Below, piece after piece: positions 14,679 to 23,125 of a DNA stretch of 23,125 bases. This stretch comes from an uncultured Atopobium sp. GTDB taxonomy: Bacteria > Actinomycetota > Coriobacteriia > Coriobacteriales > Atopobiaceae. Location: NCBI GenBank assembly GCA_938036925.1, contig CALHVU010000049.1, positions 1-23,125 of the forward strand. The letters run 5' to 3'. The translations under genes were made by a program, and so were the position numbers. The notes beneath the pieces are model-generated. The model ran no database searches. It had not been told where the DNA came from and saw only the letters and a list, made by a program, of their open reading frames with translations. Position 1 is the stretch's first letter; each line of letters begins with the position of its first letter.

Positions 14679-15824
14679 TTATAAATTGCCGCCACCAAGT
14701 TTGTTGTATGACGTAATGACTTTGGTGCGGGTTTTGGTGCCTGGTGGAAAAACGGTGTCAAACAACGGCATCAAGCCGCGGAAAAGAACACCACTTTGCA
14801 CGCGGTGAGAAAGACCTCTTACCGTACGTCTTGACTCTTCAAGCTGTGAACGAAGCTCCTCAAGGTAAGGGGAGCGACGAGCATAGAACCAGAAAAGGCC
14901 TGCAAGGTCTGAGTTTGGATAGAGCCAAGGCCTGTTGTCTGGTCCTGCAAAATGCGCAATGCAGATATTCTTTCGGGCTTCTTCGTATTCTTCTCGCACA
15001 TCTTTTGGTGCCTGAGCAACAATGTGATCACGGCGAAGGAATTGCCAGTCTACCAGGTAATTCCATTTCATATTAATACGAAGATAATGGCCGTTTACAA
15101 ACCTGTTAAGAACATCTTGATCAAGCCAGCGCCATGCACGCATGGTTGATACCTTTAGAAACTCCTCAGGAGAAATCTGCTTTCTAATCTCTTCCAGGTT
15201 CATCAAAATGACGCCTGCCTGGAAGTAATCGTGAGGATCATCCATACCCAGCTCATTTTTGAGGTAGGGGCCAACTGTGGCGTCATAGCCATCAATCTGA
15301 CCAATAGTATCTGCGTCGCGCGTAGCGCCTACCAAGTATCCTGTGACGTCGATATCATAGAGCTCTGCAATATCGGCATTAACTACCAGGTCAGAGTCAA
15401 GGTAGATGGCTTTATTGACGTTAGGAAGCAGTGAGGGAGCAAGCAGTCTGTAGTAAGTTTCTGGTCTAAAGTGACCATGATGAGGAAGCTCAATATCACC
15501 AAGAGCAGCATCAACATCTAAGAAACCAACATGGACGTTATCAACAAGCTGAGCCTGACGAGTAAGCGTAATCATGCTGGTAGGAGTGAGGTCACGAGTC
15601 AAAACAATGATGTCGTAACGACGCTCTGGATTGACATTCTCAATGATGGATTGAATTGCTACAGACAAATACGGCACAAAGTTATCGCTGCAGGCAAAAA
15701 CAAGCACAACGTCATTAAGAGCAAGTCCCAGCTCATCGGATGAGCTTGCAAGCATTGCTCCAGAAAGTTGCGCCCTGCCTGTTCCAACAAGGCGTTGTGT
15801 GGGTATTTTACGTAATCTTCTCAT
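14679..15824 (-). CDS. Glycosyltransferase family 8 (LgtC-like)
   Basis: A retaining GT-A transferase that probably adds a hexose from a UDP-sugar to a cell-surface glycan; donor and acceptor are unknown. In the 381 aa the nucleotide-binding FACSDN lies at 43-48, FRPETYYRLLAP at 119-130, and the metal-binding DSD at 143-145 in YLDSDLVV. FQAGVILMNL, a DQDVLN motif and HFAGPDNRPW follow, all family hallmarks. The last 70 or so residues form a basic, helical extension that could attach to the membrane. The start is uncertain: ATG 15824 has no clear ribosome site, and Met24 is an alternative. It is third in the tcdA-tatD-GT8 operon, 17 bases after tatD. Confidence 0.88.
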   Translation of the reverse strand: MRRLRKIPTQRLVGTGRAQLSGAMLASSSDELGLALNDVVLVFACSDNFVPYLSVAIQSIIENVNPERRYDIIVLTRDLTPTSMITLTRQAQLVDNVHVGFLDVDAALGDIELPHHGHFRPETYYRLLAPSLLPNVNKAIYLDSDLVVNADIAELYDIDVTGYLVGATRDADTIGQIDGYDATVGPYLKNELGMDDPHDYFQAGVILMNLEEIRKQISPEEFLKVSTMRAWRWLDQDVLNRFVNGHYLRINMKWNYLVDWQFLRRDHIVAQAPKDVREEYEEARKNICIAHFAGPDNRPWLYPNSDLAGLFWFYARRSPYLEELRSQLEESRRTVRGLSHRVQSGVLFRGLMPLFDTVFPPGTKTRTKVITSYNKLGGGNL

Positions 15825-15841
15825 ACGTAAGACTTTAACAC

Positions 15842-16612
15842 TTAGACGCCAAAAACGCCTGCTGCGTTTGCCATTACTTCACTTTGCACAGAGTATCCAC
15901 GGGCCTCACTGAGCCCAAGAAGAGCTCGCTTAAGGCTGTCTACAATGTCAAGCGCGTCAATATCTGTGTGATCACTGGAGGGAAGGTCAGTCTCGGTAAG
16001 GAGTTTATCTTTTGGGTAGACCTTAGCGTATTCACGGCCACGCTTGGTCTTAAGGCTCATCTCGCCAACAGAGAACCAACAGCCAAGCTTAATAGCCCTT
16101 TGGAGCTCTTCTGAGCTACCGCTAAACCAGTGGATGATAGGAACACATGACTGAGCGGCCCCTGTCTCCTCAAGAATATCTAGTACCGTATCAACGCTTC
16201 TCACGGTGTGCATCGAGAGCACTCGTGGCTGGTCGTTGTGTGAAAGCTCTGCTGCACGTGCGCAAATCTTTGTAAAGGCCTTAACCTGCAAATCTTGTAA
16301 CCCATCAACACAATAGCGAGAAGAAAAATCTAGTCCAATCTCGCCAATGTAAGGCGTCTGCTCCATCAGTTCTAGCAGGAGCTCTATATCTTTTTGAGTA
16401 ACGCGACCGTCAGAGATATACCAGGGGTGCGCTCCAAGTCCCACACGGATGTTGTCTTGCGTAAGTTGAGGAGCAAGTTCTAGGTAGTCTTGAGGAGTAA
16501 CGCCGCAGGTAAAGAAACCTAATCCGGCGTCATAGGAACTTCTCGCTACATTGAGCGGGGAGTCCATAAGGTTGGTATGAACGTGCGCATCAAAATACGT
16601 GAGGTTACTCAT
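15842..16612 (-). CDS. tatD: TatD-family metal-dependent hydrolase
   Basis: A TIM-barrel amidohydrolase-type enzyme; TatD homologues have 3'-5' DNase activity, and the physiological substrate here is unproven. Starting at ATG 16612 gives 256 aa, and the barrel opens at once with YFDAHVH. Metal ligands visible are His10/His12, Glu91 (GEIGLDF), His135, His161 (IHWFSG) and Asp209 (ETDLPSS). The frame is open 13 codons further upstream, but that part lies within tcdA and is not family-like. The ATG overlaps the tcdA stop by eight bases. It is a somewhat divergent member: the signature is DAHVHT rather than DTHCHL. Confidence 0.88.
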   Translation of the reverse strand: MSNLTYFDAHVHTNLMDSPLNVARSSYDAGLGFFTCGVTPQDYLELAPQLTQDNIRVGLGAHPWYISDGRVTQKDIELLLELMEQTPYIGEIGLDFSSRYCVDGLQDLQVKAFTKICARAAELSHNDQPRVLSMHTVRSVDTVLDILEETGAAQSCVPIIHWFSGSSEELQRAIKLGCWFSVGEMSLKTKRGREYAKVYPKDKLLTETDLPSSDHTDIDALDIVDSLKRALLGLSEARGYSVQSEVMANAAGVFGV

Positions 16613-17339
16613 AATCAAGTCCCGACAGATGCAGAATGACGTCTGAGGCAATCATTTGACCCATAATAGGAGGGTAGTAGGACATAGTTCCTAGCTTGGC
16701 AGATTTGCCCGTTGCACCTTCTGGTGCAAAAACTGGTCGCGCTGGCTCAGGGGAGTAGAGAACACGAAAGTCGGCAAGTCCACGCTTCTTGGACTCTTTT
16801 CTCATTACCCTTGCGAGAGCGTCGGTATGCGTTTTTGACAGCGTAGTAATTTCCAAGAGTTCTGGGTGGATTTTATTGCCGCCACCCATGCTGGAGATAA
16901 GGTAGATGTTGTTTTTCTGACACCATGCCACAACAGCTAATTTGGCAGAAATGGTATCGATGGCATCAACCACAACATCTGGTTTTGGAAGAGCGGAGAG
17001 TTGCTCGTCAACATTGTCTTTAAGCAAAAAAGCGTCAAGGGTGACCACGTGAGCGTCTGGATTAATGTCCAGAATCATCTCTTTGGTAACGTCAACTTTT
17101 CTTTTTCCAATGGTGCTCACATAGGCAATAGCCTGTCTATTAAGGTTGGATGCTTCTACTGCATCGGCATCCACTAAAACAAAGGAACCCACACCGCCTC
17201 TGGCCAGCGCCTGAACACAGTTTGAACCAACGCCACCAAGCCCTAAGACCATGACGCAGGAATTTTGAATCTGTCCAAGGCGGTCTTTTCCTAGAACAAG
17301 TTCAAGTCGAGCAGTGGCTTCAGGAATTGTGGCAGACAT
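16605..17339 (-). CDS. tcdA: tRNA threonylcarbamoyladenosine dehydratase (ThiF/E1-like)
   Basis: An adenylating E1-like enzyme that cyclises t6A37 of tRNAs to ct6A. I chose ATG 17339, giving 244 aa, because AGGAG lies just upstream. The in-frame ATG four codons earlier (17351) itself overlaps that ribosome site. The nucleotide loop GLGGVGS is at 33-39, DADAVEASNLNRQ is at 57-69, and KIHPELLEI and the C-terminal GTMSYYPPIMG follow, as in the YgdL/CsdL group. A general ThiF-like adenylyltransferase role cannot be excluded. First gene of the minus-strand operon. Confidence 0.88.
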   Translation of the reverse strand: MSATIPEATARLELVLGKDRLGQIQNSCVMVLGLGGVGSNCVQALARGGVGSFVLVDADAVEASNLNRQAIAYVSTIGKRKVDVTKEMILDINPDAHVVTLDAFLLKDNVDEQLSALPKPDVVVDAIDTISAKLAVVAWCQKNNIYLISSMGGGNKIHPELLEITTLSKTHTDALARVMRKESKKRGLADFRVLYSPEPARPVFAPEGATGKSAKLGTMSYYPPIMGQMIASDVILHLSGLDYE

Positions 17340-17368
17340 AGAGCTCCTCATAAAAAGTATCTGCAGAT

Positions 17369-17399
17369 AGTATAGCTTGTTACTTCACCTACGCTTCAA
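17369..17399 (-). promoter_or_regulatory. Candidate promoter of tcdA-tatD-GT8
   Basis: On the minus strand TTGAAG (17394-17399) is followed by TATACT (17369-17374). The -10 is good, but the 19-bp spacer is longer than ideal. Initiation near 17362 would give a short leader to the tcdA ATG at 17339. Confidence 0.45.
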
Positions 17400-17504
17400 G
17401 AAGTGTAGACCGATAGTAATTTTAACTAATGGTAAGAAAGCACCCCATAAGTCGTCTTTTATTAGTAGAATAAATGAAGTAAATTTTGACGATGTTGTCA
17501 GCAT

Positions 17505-20210
17505 ATGAAAGGCAAGATTACTGTGGAAGAAATGCCCAAGAATTATGATCCTCAGGCAGCTGAACCTGAGCTCATTGAAAAGTGGATGAAGGCAGATTGT
17601 TATGGTCGTAGCAAAGGAACTGAAGACCGTACGGTAGTTATCCCTCCACCAAACGTTACTGGCATCCTTCACATGGGTCATGCCATGGATGACACCATCC
17701 AGGACACCTACATTCGTTATTCTCGCATGCGCGGTTACTCAACTCGTTGGATTCTAGGAACTGACCACGCAGGCATTGCAACTCAGACTAAGGTTGATAA
17801 GAAGCTTAAGTCAGAGGGTATTTCTCGTCTTGAAATTGGTCGCGAGAAGTTCCTGGATGCTTGCTGGGATTGGACGCGTGAGTACGGCGGAACCATTGTG
17901 TCTCAGATTAAGCGTATGGGCTGCTCCATTGATTTTAATGACGAGAAGTTCACTATGTCTCCTGAGTACACTCAGGCTGTTCGTAAGGTCTTTGTTGACT
18001 GGTATCATGACCAGCTCATTTATCGTGGTAAGCGCATCGTAAACTGGTGTCCTCATTGCGAGACTTCTATTTCTGACGATGAGGCAGAGTACGCTGACGA
18101 GAAGGGCCATCTTTGGTACCTGCGTTACCCGCTCAAAGAGCCTGTTAATGGCGTTGAGTACATTACTGTAGCAACTACTCGTCCAGAGACTATGCTGGGC
18201 GATACTGGCGTAGCTGTTTCTCCTCAGGATCCAGAAAAGGCCGATCTTGTTGGAAAGACCGTTATTCTGCCCATTGTTGACCGAGAGATTCCAATTTTCT
18301 CTGACTGGCATGTTGACGCAGGCTTTGGTACCGGTTTTGTTAAGGTAACTCCAGCTCATGACCCTAATGACTTTGCTATGGGTCAGACTCATAACCTTAA
18401 GCAGATCAACATCTTTGATGAGCATGCTGTTGTTGTTGACGGTTATGGTGAGTTCTCTGGTCTTGATAGAGATCAGGCTCGCGAGGCTATTGTTGCTTGG
18501 TTTGAAGAGCATGGCCTGCTTGATCACGTTGAAGATCTTGATCACTCCGTTATGCATTGCTACCGCTGCGGCACTACGCTTGAGCCATGGCTCTCTGAGC
18601 AGTGGTTTGTTGCCGTCGATAAGCTCAAAGAGCCTGCAGCACAGGTAGTTAAAGACGGTCAGGTTACCTTCCACCCAGAGCGTTGGACTCAGACCTACCT
18701 CACTTGGATGGAGAATCTCCGTGACTGGAACATCTCCAGGCAGCTTTGGTGGGGACACCGCATTCCTGTGTTCTACTGCGATGATTGTGGTTGGCAGGAT
18801 GCTCTTATGGAAGACACTGATGTCTGTCCAAAGTGTGGCGGTCATCATGTCCACCAGGATGAGGACGTTCTGGACACCTGGTTCTCTTCTCAGCTATGGA
18901 CTTTTGCTACACAGGGTTGGCCAGACCATCCTGAGCAGCTTGAGGGTCACCACCCAACGCAGGTCCTGGTAACCGCTCGAGACATCATTGCTCTTTGGGT
19001 TGCTCGCATGATTATGAGCTCGCTTTACTTTACTAAAGAGATTCCATTCCACGATGTCTATATCTACGCAACCATTTTGGCTAAGGACGGCAGCCGTATG
19101 TCCAAGTCAAAGGGCAACGGTGTAGATCCTATGGACTTGATTGCTAAGTATGGTGCAGACGCCATGCGTTATAACCTGCTTACGCTTATCACTAACAACC
19201 AGGACGTCAAGTTTGATGCTGTTCTTGATAAGAAGACTCGCCAGCTCATTGAGTCTCCAAGAACTGATCAGGCACGTTCTTTTGTTACTAAGATTTGGAA
19301 TGCAAGCCGCTTTGTTCAGATGAACCTTGACGGCTACACTGCCGGTATGCCTAAGGCAGAGACGCCAGAAGATGCGTGGATGTTCTCGCGCCTTGCAAAG
19401 GTTGTTGCAGAGACAACTGAGCAGCTTGAGACCTATGGCTTTGGTGAGTATGCTCGCAACATTCAGTCCTTCTTCTGGAATGATGTTTGCGACTGGTACA
19501 TTGAGCTCTGCAAAGGTCGCCTTCTGGATGGAACTCCTGATCAGCGCCTGCAGGTTCAGCGCAACCTTGTCTTTGTCCTAGATGTCAGCATGAGGCTTCT
19601 GCATCCTGCCATGCCATTTGTTACCGAGAGCGTTTGGGATGCTCTTCCTGCATCTGGCCTTTTGAGCCACGATGCAGAGTTCTTGATGATCTCTGAGTGG
19701 CCAGACCCACAGAAACTTGCCAACTTTGTTGACGAGGCAGCTGAGCATAACTTCTCGCTTGCTAAGACTGTTGTTTCTGCTGTTCGTTCTTCTCGCGCTC
19801 GTTATAGGCTGTCTCCAAAGACAGACCTTGCTGTTGTGGTTAAAGCTCCAGCACAGGATGTTGCGGCGCTGAAGGAGCAGGCAGCATTCATCCAGAATGT
19901 TGGCCGTGTAAGCTCACTTGAGGTTGCAGAGGCTCCTCAGAAGCCTGCTGGTTCTGTTTCTGTCACCGATGCTGGCCTTGAAATGTACGTTGTTCTTGGT
20001 GAGCTTGTTGACCTTGCTGCTGAGGCCAAGCGTCTTCAGAAAGACCTTGAGTCTGCAAAGAAGGAACTCTCTGGCGTAGAGCGTACCCTTGCTAACCAGG
20101 GCTTTGTTGCTAAGGCAGCACCTGAAGTTATCGAGAAGAAACGTGCACGCGCGGAAGAACTTACTACGCTTGTTACTCAGCTTGAGCAGCAGATTGCCGA
20201 CTTCTCATAG
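17505..20210 (+). CDS. valS: Valine-tRNA ligase
   Basis: Charges tRNA-Val. The 901 aa match class Ia ValRS: HMGH (56-59) is the HIGH motif and RMSKS (531-535) is the KMSKS motif. An editing domain lies between them, two CxxC-type zinc-like clusters are present (CPHCET; CDDCGW with CPKCGG), and a C-terminal coiled-coil tRNA-binding arm fills the last 65 or so residues. Start choice is open: ATG 17505 lacks a ribosome site, while ATG 17532 (MPKNYDP, the common family start) has a close GGAAG. I see no T-box leader. It is divergent from tcdA. Confidence 0.96.
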   Translation: MKGKITVEEMPKNYDPQAAEPELIEKWMKADCYGRSKGTEDRTVVIPPPNVTGILHMGHAMDDTIQDTYIRYSRMRGYSTRWILGTDHAGIATQTKVDKKLKSEGISRLEIGREKFLDACWDWTREYGGTIVSQIKRMGCSIDFNDEKFTMSPEYTQAVRKVFVDWYHDQLIYRGKRIVNWCPHCETSISDDEAEYADEKGHLWYLRYPLKEPVNGVEYITVATTRPETMLGDTGVAVSPQDPEKADLVGKTVILPIVDREIPIFSDWHVDAGFGTGFVKVTPAHDPNDFAMGQTHNLKQINIFDEHAVVVDGYGEFSGLDRDQAREAIVAWFEEHGLLDHVEDLDHSVMHCYRCGTTLEPWLSEQWFVAVDKLKEPAAQVVKDGQVTFHPERWTQTYLTWMENLRDWNISRQLWWGHRIPVFYCDDCGWQDALMEDTDVCPKCGGHHVHQDEDVLDTWFSSQLWTFATQGWPDHPEQLEGHHPTQVLVTARDIIALWVARMIMSSLYFTKEIPFHDVYIYATILAKDGSRMSKSKGNGVDPMDLIAKYGADAMRYNLLTLITNNQDVKFDAVLDKKTRQLIESPRTDQARSFVTKIWNASRFVQMNLDGYTAGMPKAETPEDAWMFSRLAKVVAETTEQLETYGFGEYARNIQSFFWNDVCDWYIELCKGRLLDGTPDQRLQVQRNLVFVLDVSMRLLHPAMPFVTESVWDALPASGLLSHDAEFLMISEWPDPQKLANFVDEAAEHNFSLAKTVVSAVRSSRARYRLSPKTDLAVVVKAPAQDVAALKEQAAFIQNVGRVSSLEVAEAPQKPAGSVSVTDAGLEMYVVLGELVDLAAEAKRLQKDLESAKKELSGVERTLANQGFVAKAAPEVIEKKRARAEELTTLVTQLEQQIADFS

Positions 20211-20219
20211 GTAAAGCTT

Positions 20220-20249
20220 GATGCGGTGTAACAGCCGCATCTTGTGTTT
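20220..20249 (+). terminator. Weak terminator hairpin after valS
   Basis: GATGCGG (20220-20226) pairs with CCGCATC (20235-20241), followed by the broken T-run TTGTGTTT. Termination may be incomplete, so fhs could be partly cotranscribed with valS. Confidence 0.55.
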
Positions 20250-20286
20250 AGTACGTGCATGCAGTCCACTTTAGGTTAGGAACAAC

Positions 20287-21960
20287 ATGTCTGAGGTTAC
20301 ATCCGATATCGAGATTGCTCAATCATCCGAGATGCTTCCCATCTTTGAGGTGGCAAAGCGTGCGGGTATTCCAGAGGATCTTCTGGAGCCTTATGGTCGC
20401 TATAAGGCAAAGCTTGATGCACGTGCTCTGGCAGATAAGCCTCTTCGCGGAAAGCTTGTGCTGGTTACTGCTATTAATCCAACGCCGGCGGGCGAGGGAA
20501 AGACTACTACCTCAGTTGGTCTGGCAGATGCTTTGACCAGCTTAGGACAGTCAGCTATGTTGGCCCTTAGAGAGCCTTCCTTGGGTCCTGTCTTTGGCGT
20601 CAAGGGTGGCGCTGCGGGTGGTGGATATGCTCAGGTAGTTCCTATGGAGGATATTAACCTTCACTTTACCGGAGACTTCCACGCTATTGGCGCTGCAAAT
20701 AACTTGTGTGCAGCCATGTTGGATAACCATATTAAGCAGGGCAACAGCCTTAACATTGATCCACGTCGTGTTGTGTGGAAGCGCTGTGTTGATATGAACG
20801 ATCGCCAGCTCAGAAACGTTATTGACGGACTTGGCGGCATTGCAGACGGCATGCCAAGACAAGATGGCTTTGATATTACCGTTGCCTCCGAGGTCATGGC
20901 TGTATTCTGCCTTGCTTCGGGCATCAAAGATCTTAAAGAGCGCCTGGGCAGAATGGTTATTGCCTACACCTATGACCGCAAGCCTGTAACCGTTAGCGAT
21001 ATCCACGCAGAGGGCGCTATGACAGCGCTGCTCAAAGATGCTATTCAGCCTAACTTGGTCCAGACGCTTGAGCATACACCTGCTCTAGTTCACGGCGGTC
21101 CTTTTGCCAACATTGCTCACGGCTGCAATACCGTTGAGGCAACAAAGACTGCTCTGCGTCTTGCTGATTATGTTGTTACTGAGGCTGGCTTTGGCGCAGA
21201 TCTGGGTGCCGAGAAGTTCTTGGACATTAAGTGCAGAGCTACTGGCCTTGCTCCATCGGCTGTTGTTCTGGTGGCAACCGTTCGTGCACTTAAGTACAAC
21301 GGAGGCGTTGCCAAAGCAGACCTCAACCAGCAAAACGTTGAGGCGCTTAAAGAGGGCATTCCTAACCTGCTTCGCCACGTTGACAACATCCAGACGGTCT
21401 ACGGTCTTCCTGTAGTTGTTGCCATCAATGCATTCCCAACCGATACCGCTGAAGAGCTTGCTCTGGTAGAGGAGGAGTGCAAGAAGCGTGGCGTAAATGT
21501 TGTTCTGTCTGAGGTTTGGGCAAAAGGTGGAAAGGGCGGCCAGGCTCTGGCAGAAGAGGTTATGCGCCTTTGCCAGACTGAGTCTAAGCTCACCTTTGCT
21601 TACGATGTCAAAGAGTCTTTGAAGCAGAAAATTACTGACATTGCTACCAAGATTTACCACGCCGACGGTGTTGAATTTGCTCCAAGTGCCGCCAAGCAGC
21701 TTCAGCAGCTTGAAGAGCTTGGCTTTGGTGAGCTTCCTATTTGTATGGCAAAAACTCAGTACTCTTTTACTGACGATCAGACCAAATTGGGCGCTCCAGA
21801 AAACTTTAAGATTACCGTGCGAGAAGTTCGTGTTTCTGCAGGTGCTGGCTTTGTGGTCTGCCTTACGGGCTCTATTATGACCATGCCTGGACTTCCAAAG
21901 GTTCCTGCTGCAGAGCACATTGATGTTCTTGATGATGGAAGAATTGTGGGTCTTTTCTAA
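20287..21960 (+). CDS. fhs: Formate-tetrahydrofolate ligase
   Basis: Joins formate to tetrahydrofolate with ATP to give 10-formyl-THF; in reverse it can yield ATP. The 557 aa are typical. The P-loop PTPAGEGKTTT is near residues 60-70, followed by the family block REPSLGPVFGVKGGAAGGG and HFTGDFHAI. The ATG at 20287 has AGGA six bases upstream. The stop overlaps the fchA start (TAATG), so fhs, fchA and folD form a one-carbon operon. Confidence 0.97.
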   Translation: MSEVTSDIEIAQSSEMLPIFEVAKRAGIPEDLLEPYGRYKAKLDARALADKPLRGKLVLVTAINPTPAGEGKTTTSVGLADALTSLGQSAMLALREPSLGPVFGVKGGAAGGGYAQVVPMEDINLHFTGDFHAIGAANNLCAAMLDNHIKQGNSLNIDPRRVVWKRCVDMNDRQLRNVIDGLGGIADGMPRQDGFDITVASEVMAVFCLASGIKDLKERLGRMVIAYTYDRKPVTVSDIHAEGAMTALLKDAIQPNLVQTLEHTPALVHGGPFANIAHGCNTVEATKTALRLADYVVTEAGFGADLGAEKFLDIKCRATGLAPSAVVLVATVRALKYNGGVAKADLNQQNVEALKEGIPNLLRHVDNIQTVYGLPVVVAINAFPTDTAEELALVEEECKKRGVNVVLSEVWAKGGKGGQALAEEVMRLCQTESKLTFAYDVKESLKQKITDIATKIYHADGVEFAPSAAKQLQQLEELGFGELPICMAKTQYSFTDDQTKLGAPENFKITVREVRVSAGAGFVVCLTGSIMTMPGLPKVPAAEHIDVLDDGRIVGLF

Positions 21961-22613
21961 TGTCTTATCCCTCTTCACCTGAAGAAGTTGCGTTTACAAC
22001 CTATAGCGCTGACTCTTATGCTCAACACCTTGCAGCTAAAGAGCCTATTCCTGGTGGTGGTAGTGCCGCTGCCTATGTAGGAGCCCTCGCAGTATCTTTG
22101 GCTTCAATGGCTGGTGTGTATGCACAAGGAAAACCTGCCTATGCTCAGCATGAAGACGATCTTGCAAAATACATTGCTCGAGCCGGCGCGCTGCGCCAAG
22201 ACTTCATGGAGCTTATGGATGAGGACTCTCGTCAGTTCTTGCTGGTTTCAAGCGCGTTTAGTGTGCCTAAAGATGATCCAAAGCGTGCAGAGATTGTTGA
22301 GGATGCTCTTAAAGAAGCAGCTCAACCTCCACTGAAGGTTATGAGAAAAGTATGCGAGTCCATTGAACTTCTCGAAGAAATGCTTATCAAGGGATCTCGT
22401 ATGCTTTTATCCGACGTGGGTTGCGGTGCTGCTCTTGCGCGCGGTGCGTTGATTGCAGCTTCTCACACGTTGTTTGTAAACACGCGCTCCATGCATGATA
22501 CGGCCTATGCTCAAACATTGCTTGATGAGGCAGATAAGCTTCTGGACACCTATGTATCACGAGCTGACGCCGTAAGTGATGCGGTAAGCGCACAGCTGAG
22601 ACAGGAGGCATAA
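21960..22613 (+). CDS. fchA: FchA/FTCD-C family methenyl-THF cyclohydrolase or formimino-THF cyclodeaminase
   Basis: A small all-helical protein of 217 aa with the family's PGGGSAAAYVGAL (31-43) folate-binding stretch. Members either release ammonia from formimino-THF or hydrolyse methenyl-THF. With fhs overlapping upstream, folD directly downstream and no histidine-degradation genes in view, the cyclohydrolase role fits best; this is inference. The neighbouring FolD lacks its cyclohydrolase residues, which supports it. Confidence 0.85.
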   Translation: MSYPSSPEEVAFTTYSADSYAQHLAAKEPIPGGGSAAAYVGALAVSLASMAGVYAQGKPAYAQHEDDLAKYIARAGALRQDFMELMDEDSRQFLLVSSAFSVPKDDPKRAEIVEDALKEAAQPPLKVMRKVCESIELLEEMLIKGSRMLLSDVGCGAALARGALIAASHTLFVNTRSMHDTAYAQTLLDEADKLLDTYVSRADAVSDAVSAQLRQEA

Positions 22614-22614
22614 C

Positions 22615-23125
22615 ATGAGCTCAGAGACTACTTCACAGGAGCTTCGTGGCGCTCCTGTTGCTAAAGCAATAACTGAAAAACTTGCCGCTCAGGTTCAGGA
22701 ACTTCGTGCACAAGGCGTAACTCCTAAGCTGGTTATTGTTCGCATTGGACAGAAAAGTGATGACCTTACGTATGAGCGTGCGGCTTATACGCGTGCAGAG
22801 AAGGTAGGCTTTGAAGTTGAGACCATTGAGCTTCCAGAAGACGCTACACAAGAGCAGGTAAATGCTACGTTTGACCAGGTTTCTGCCGACGCATTGGTGC
22901 ATGGTTGTCTGCCCATGCGTCCTTTTCCTGCTGGAATTGACGAGCATGAAGCGCTTCAGCATCTAGCCCCAGAAAAAGATGTTGATTGCGCAACTGATTC
23001 CATGTTGTTGGCAACGCTTTGTGGAACTCCTGGTGCACTGGGACCTTGTACCGCAGAGGCAGTTCTGGCGCTTCTCGATTTTTATCAGGTACCCCTTGAG
23101 GGGGCGTCTGTTGCAGTTGTTGGTC
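22615..23125 (+). CDS. folD: FolD-like methylene-THF dehydrogenase, truncated by the window end
   Basis: The first 170 codons of a FolD-type protein are present; the NAD(P) domain is cut just as it begins (ASVAVVG). GGAGG (22604-22608) precedes the ATG, one base after the fchA stop. An ungapped alignment to the E. coli FolD catalytic domain, from memory, keeps Tyr53 and Asp124 (KDVD) but puts Ala57 where the catalytic lysine of YVxxK belongs, and Met101 (GCLPMRPFP) where the Gln of GILVQLPLP belongs. Those two residues are needed for the cyclohydrolase step. It is therefore probably a dehydrogenase only, working with FchA. Confidence 0.85.
   Translation, partial: MSSETTSQELRGAPVAKAITEKLAAQVQELRAQGVTPKLVIVRIGQKSDDLTYERAAYTRAEKVGFEVETIELPEDATQEQVNATFDQVSADALVHGCLPMRPFPAGIDEHEALQHLAPEKDVDCATDSMLLATLCGTPGALGPCTAEAVLALLDFYQVPLEGASVAVVG

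Noticed and set aside
17352..17504. T-box leader for valS
   Set aside because: The conserved T-box sequence (AGGGTGGNACCGCG-like) and a following terminator are absent; the leader is short and AT-rich.
17811..18854. 347-codon minus-strand frame inside valS
   Set aside because: Antisense to the conserved editing and catalytic parts of valine-tRNA ligase; no ribosome site or motif.
1..23125. CRISPR array, phage or known defence system
   Set aside because: No evenly spaced short direct repeats with spacers and no cas, phage structural or known defence gene were seen.

Overview
The window reads as a piece of chromosome from a moderate-GC anaerobic Coriobacteriia member, probably of the Atopobium/Lancefieldella/Olsenella type. 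That placement is an inference from protein style and gene content: a hexameric NADP-type glutamate dehydrogenase, a trigger factor with a Lys/Ala-rich tail, a TTG start, and an Fhs/FchA/FolD one-carbon operon. I could not test it by search. Nearly all genes are housekeeping. The exceptions are one AT-rich accessory pair and two intergenic stretches full of inverted repeats.

Layout. 1-364: AT-rich, no gene, one long near-perfect inverted repeat. 365-581: tRNA-Pro(TGG) and tRNA-Gly(TCC) on the minus strand with a good promoter. 695-2026: gdhA. 2027-2636: about 600 bp without a gene, holding nested inverted repeats and an IS3/IS150-end-like hairpin. 2637-3323 (minus): 3-methyladenine DNA glycosylase. 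3349-7963: carA-carB behind a leader with an intrinsic terminator and a competing helix (a likely attenuator), closed by a strong terminator. 8082-11790: tRNA-Leu(TAG), terminator, tig, hairpin, clpP, clpX, terminator, which is a protein folding and quality-control cluster. 11967-14605: an AT-rich two-gene operon encoding a secreted papain-like cysteine protease with cell-wall-binding repeats and a membrane-anchored partner. 14628-14676: terminator hairpin related to the one at 2122-2167. 14679-17339 (minus): tcdA, tatD and a GT8 glycosyltransferase as an operon. 17505-20210: valS. 20287 to the end: fhs, fchA and a truncated folD.

How the genes work together. GdhA makes or releases ammonia at the 2-oxoglutarate/glutamate node. 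CarAB makes carbamoyl phosphate for pyrimidines and arginine. Fhs, FchA and the FolD-like protein interconvert formate, 10-formyl-, methenyl- and methylene-tetrahydrofolate. The FolD-like protein lacks the lysine and glutamine needed for cyclohydrolase activity, so FchA just upstream probably performs that step.

The most interesting part is the pair at 11967-14605. The short downstream protein shares a block with the N-terminal (propeptide-like) region of the protease. This recalls protease/propeptide-like-inhibitor pairs such as streptopain and its inhibitor, and may be an undescribed, wall-anchored version of that logic.
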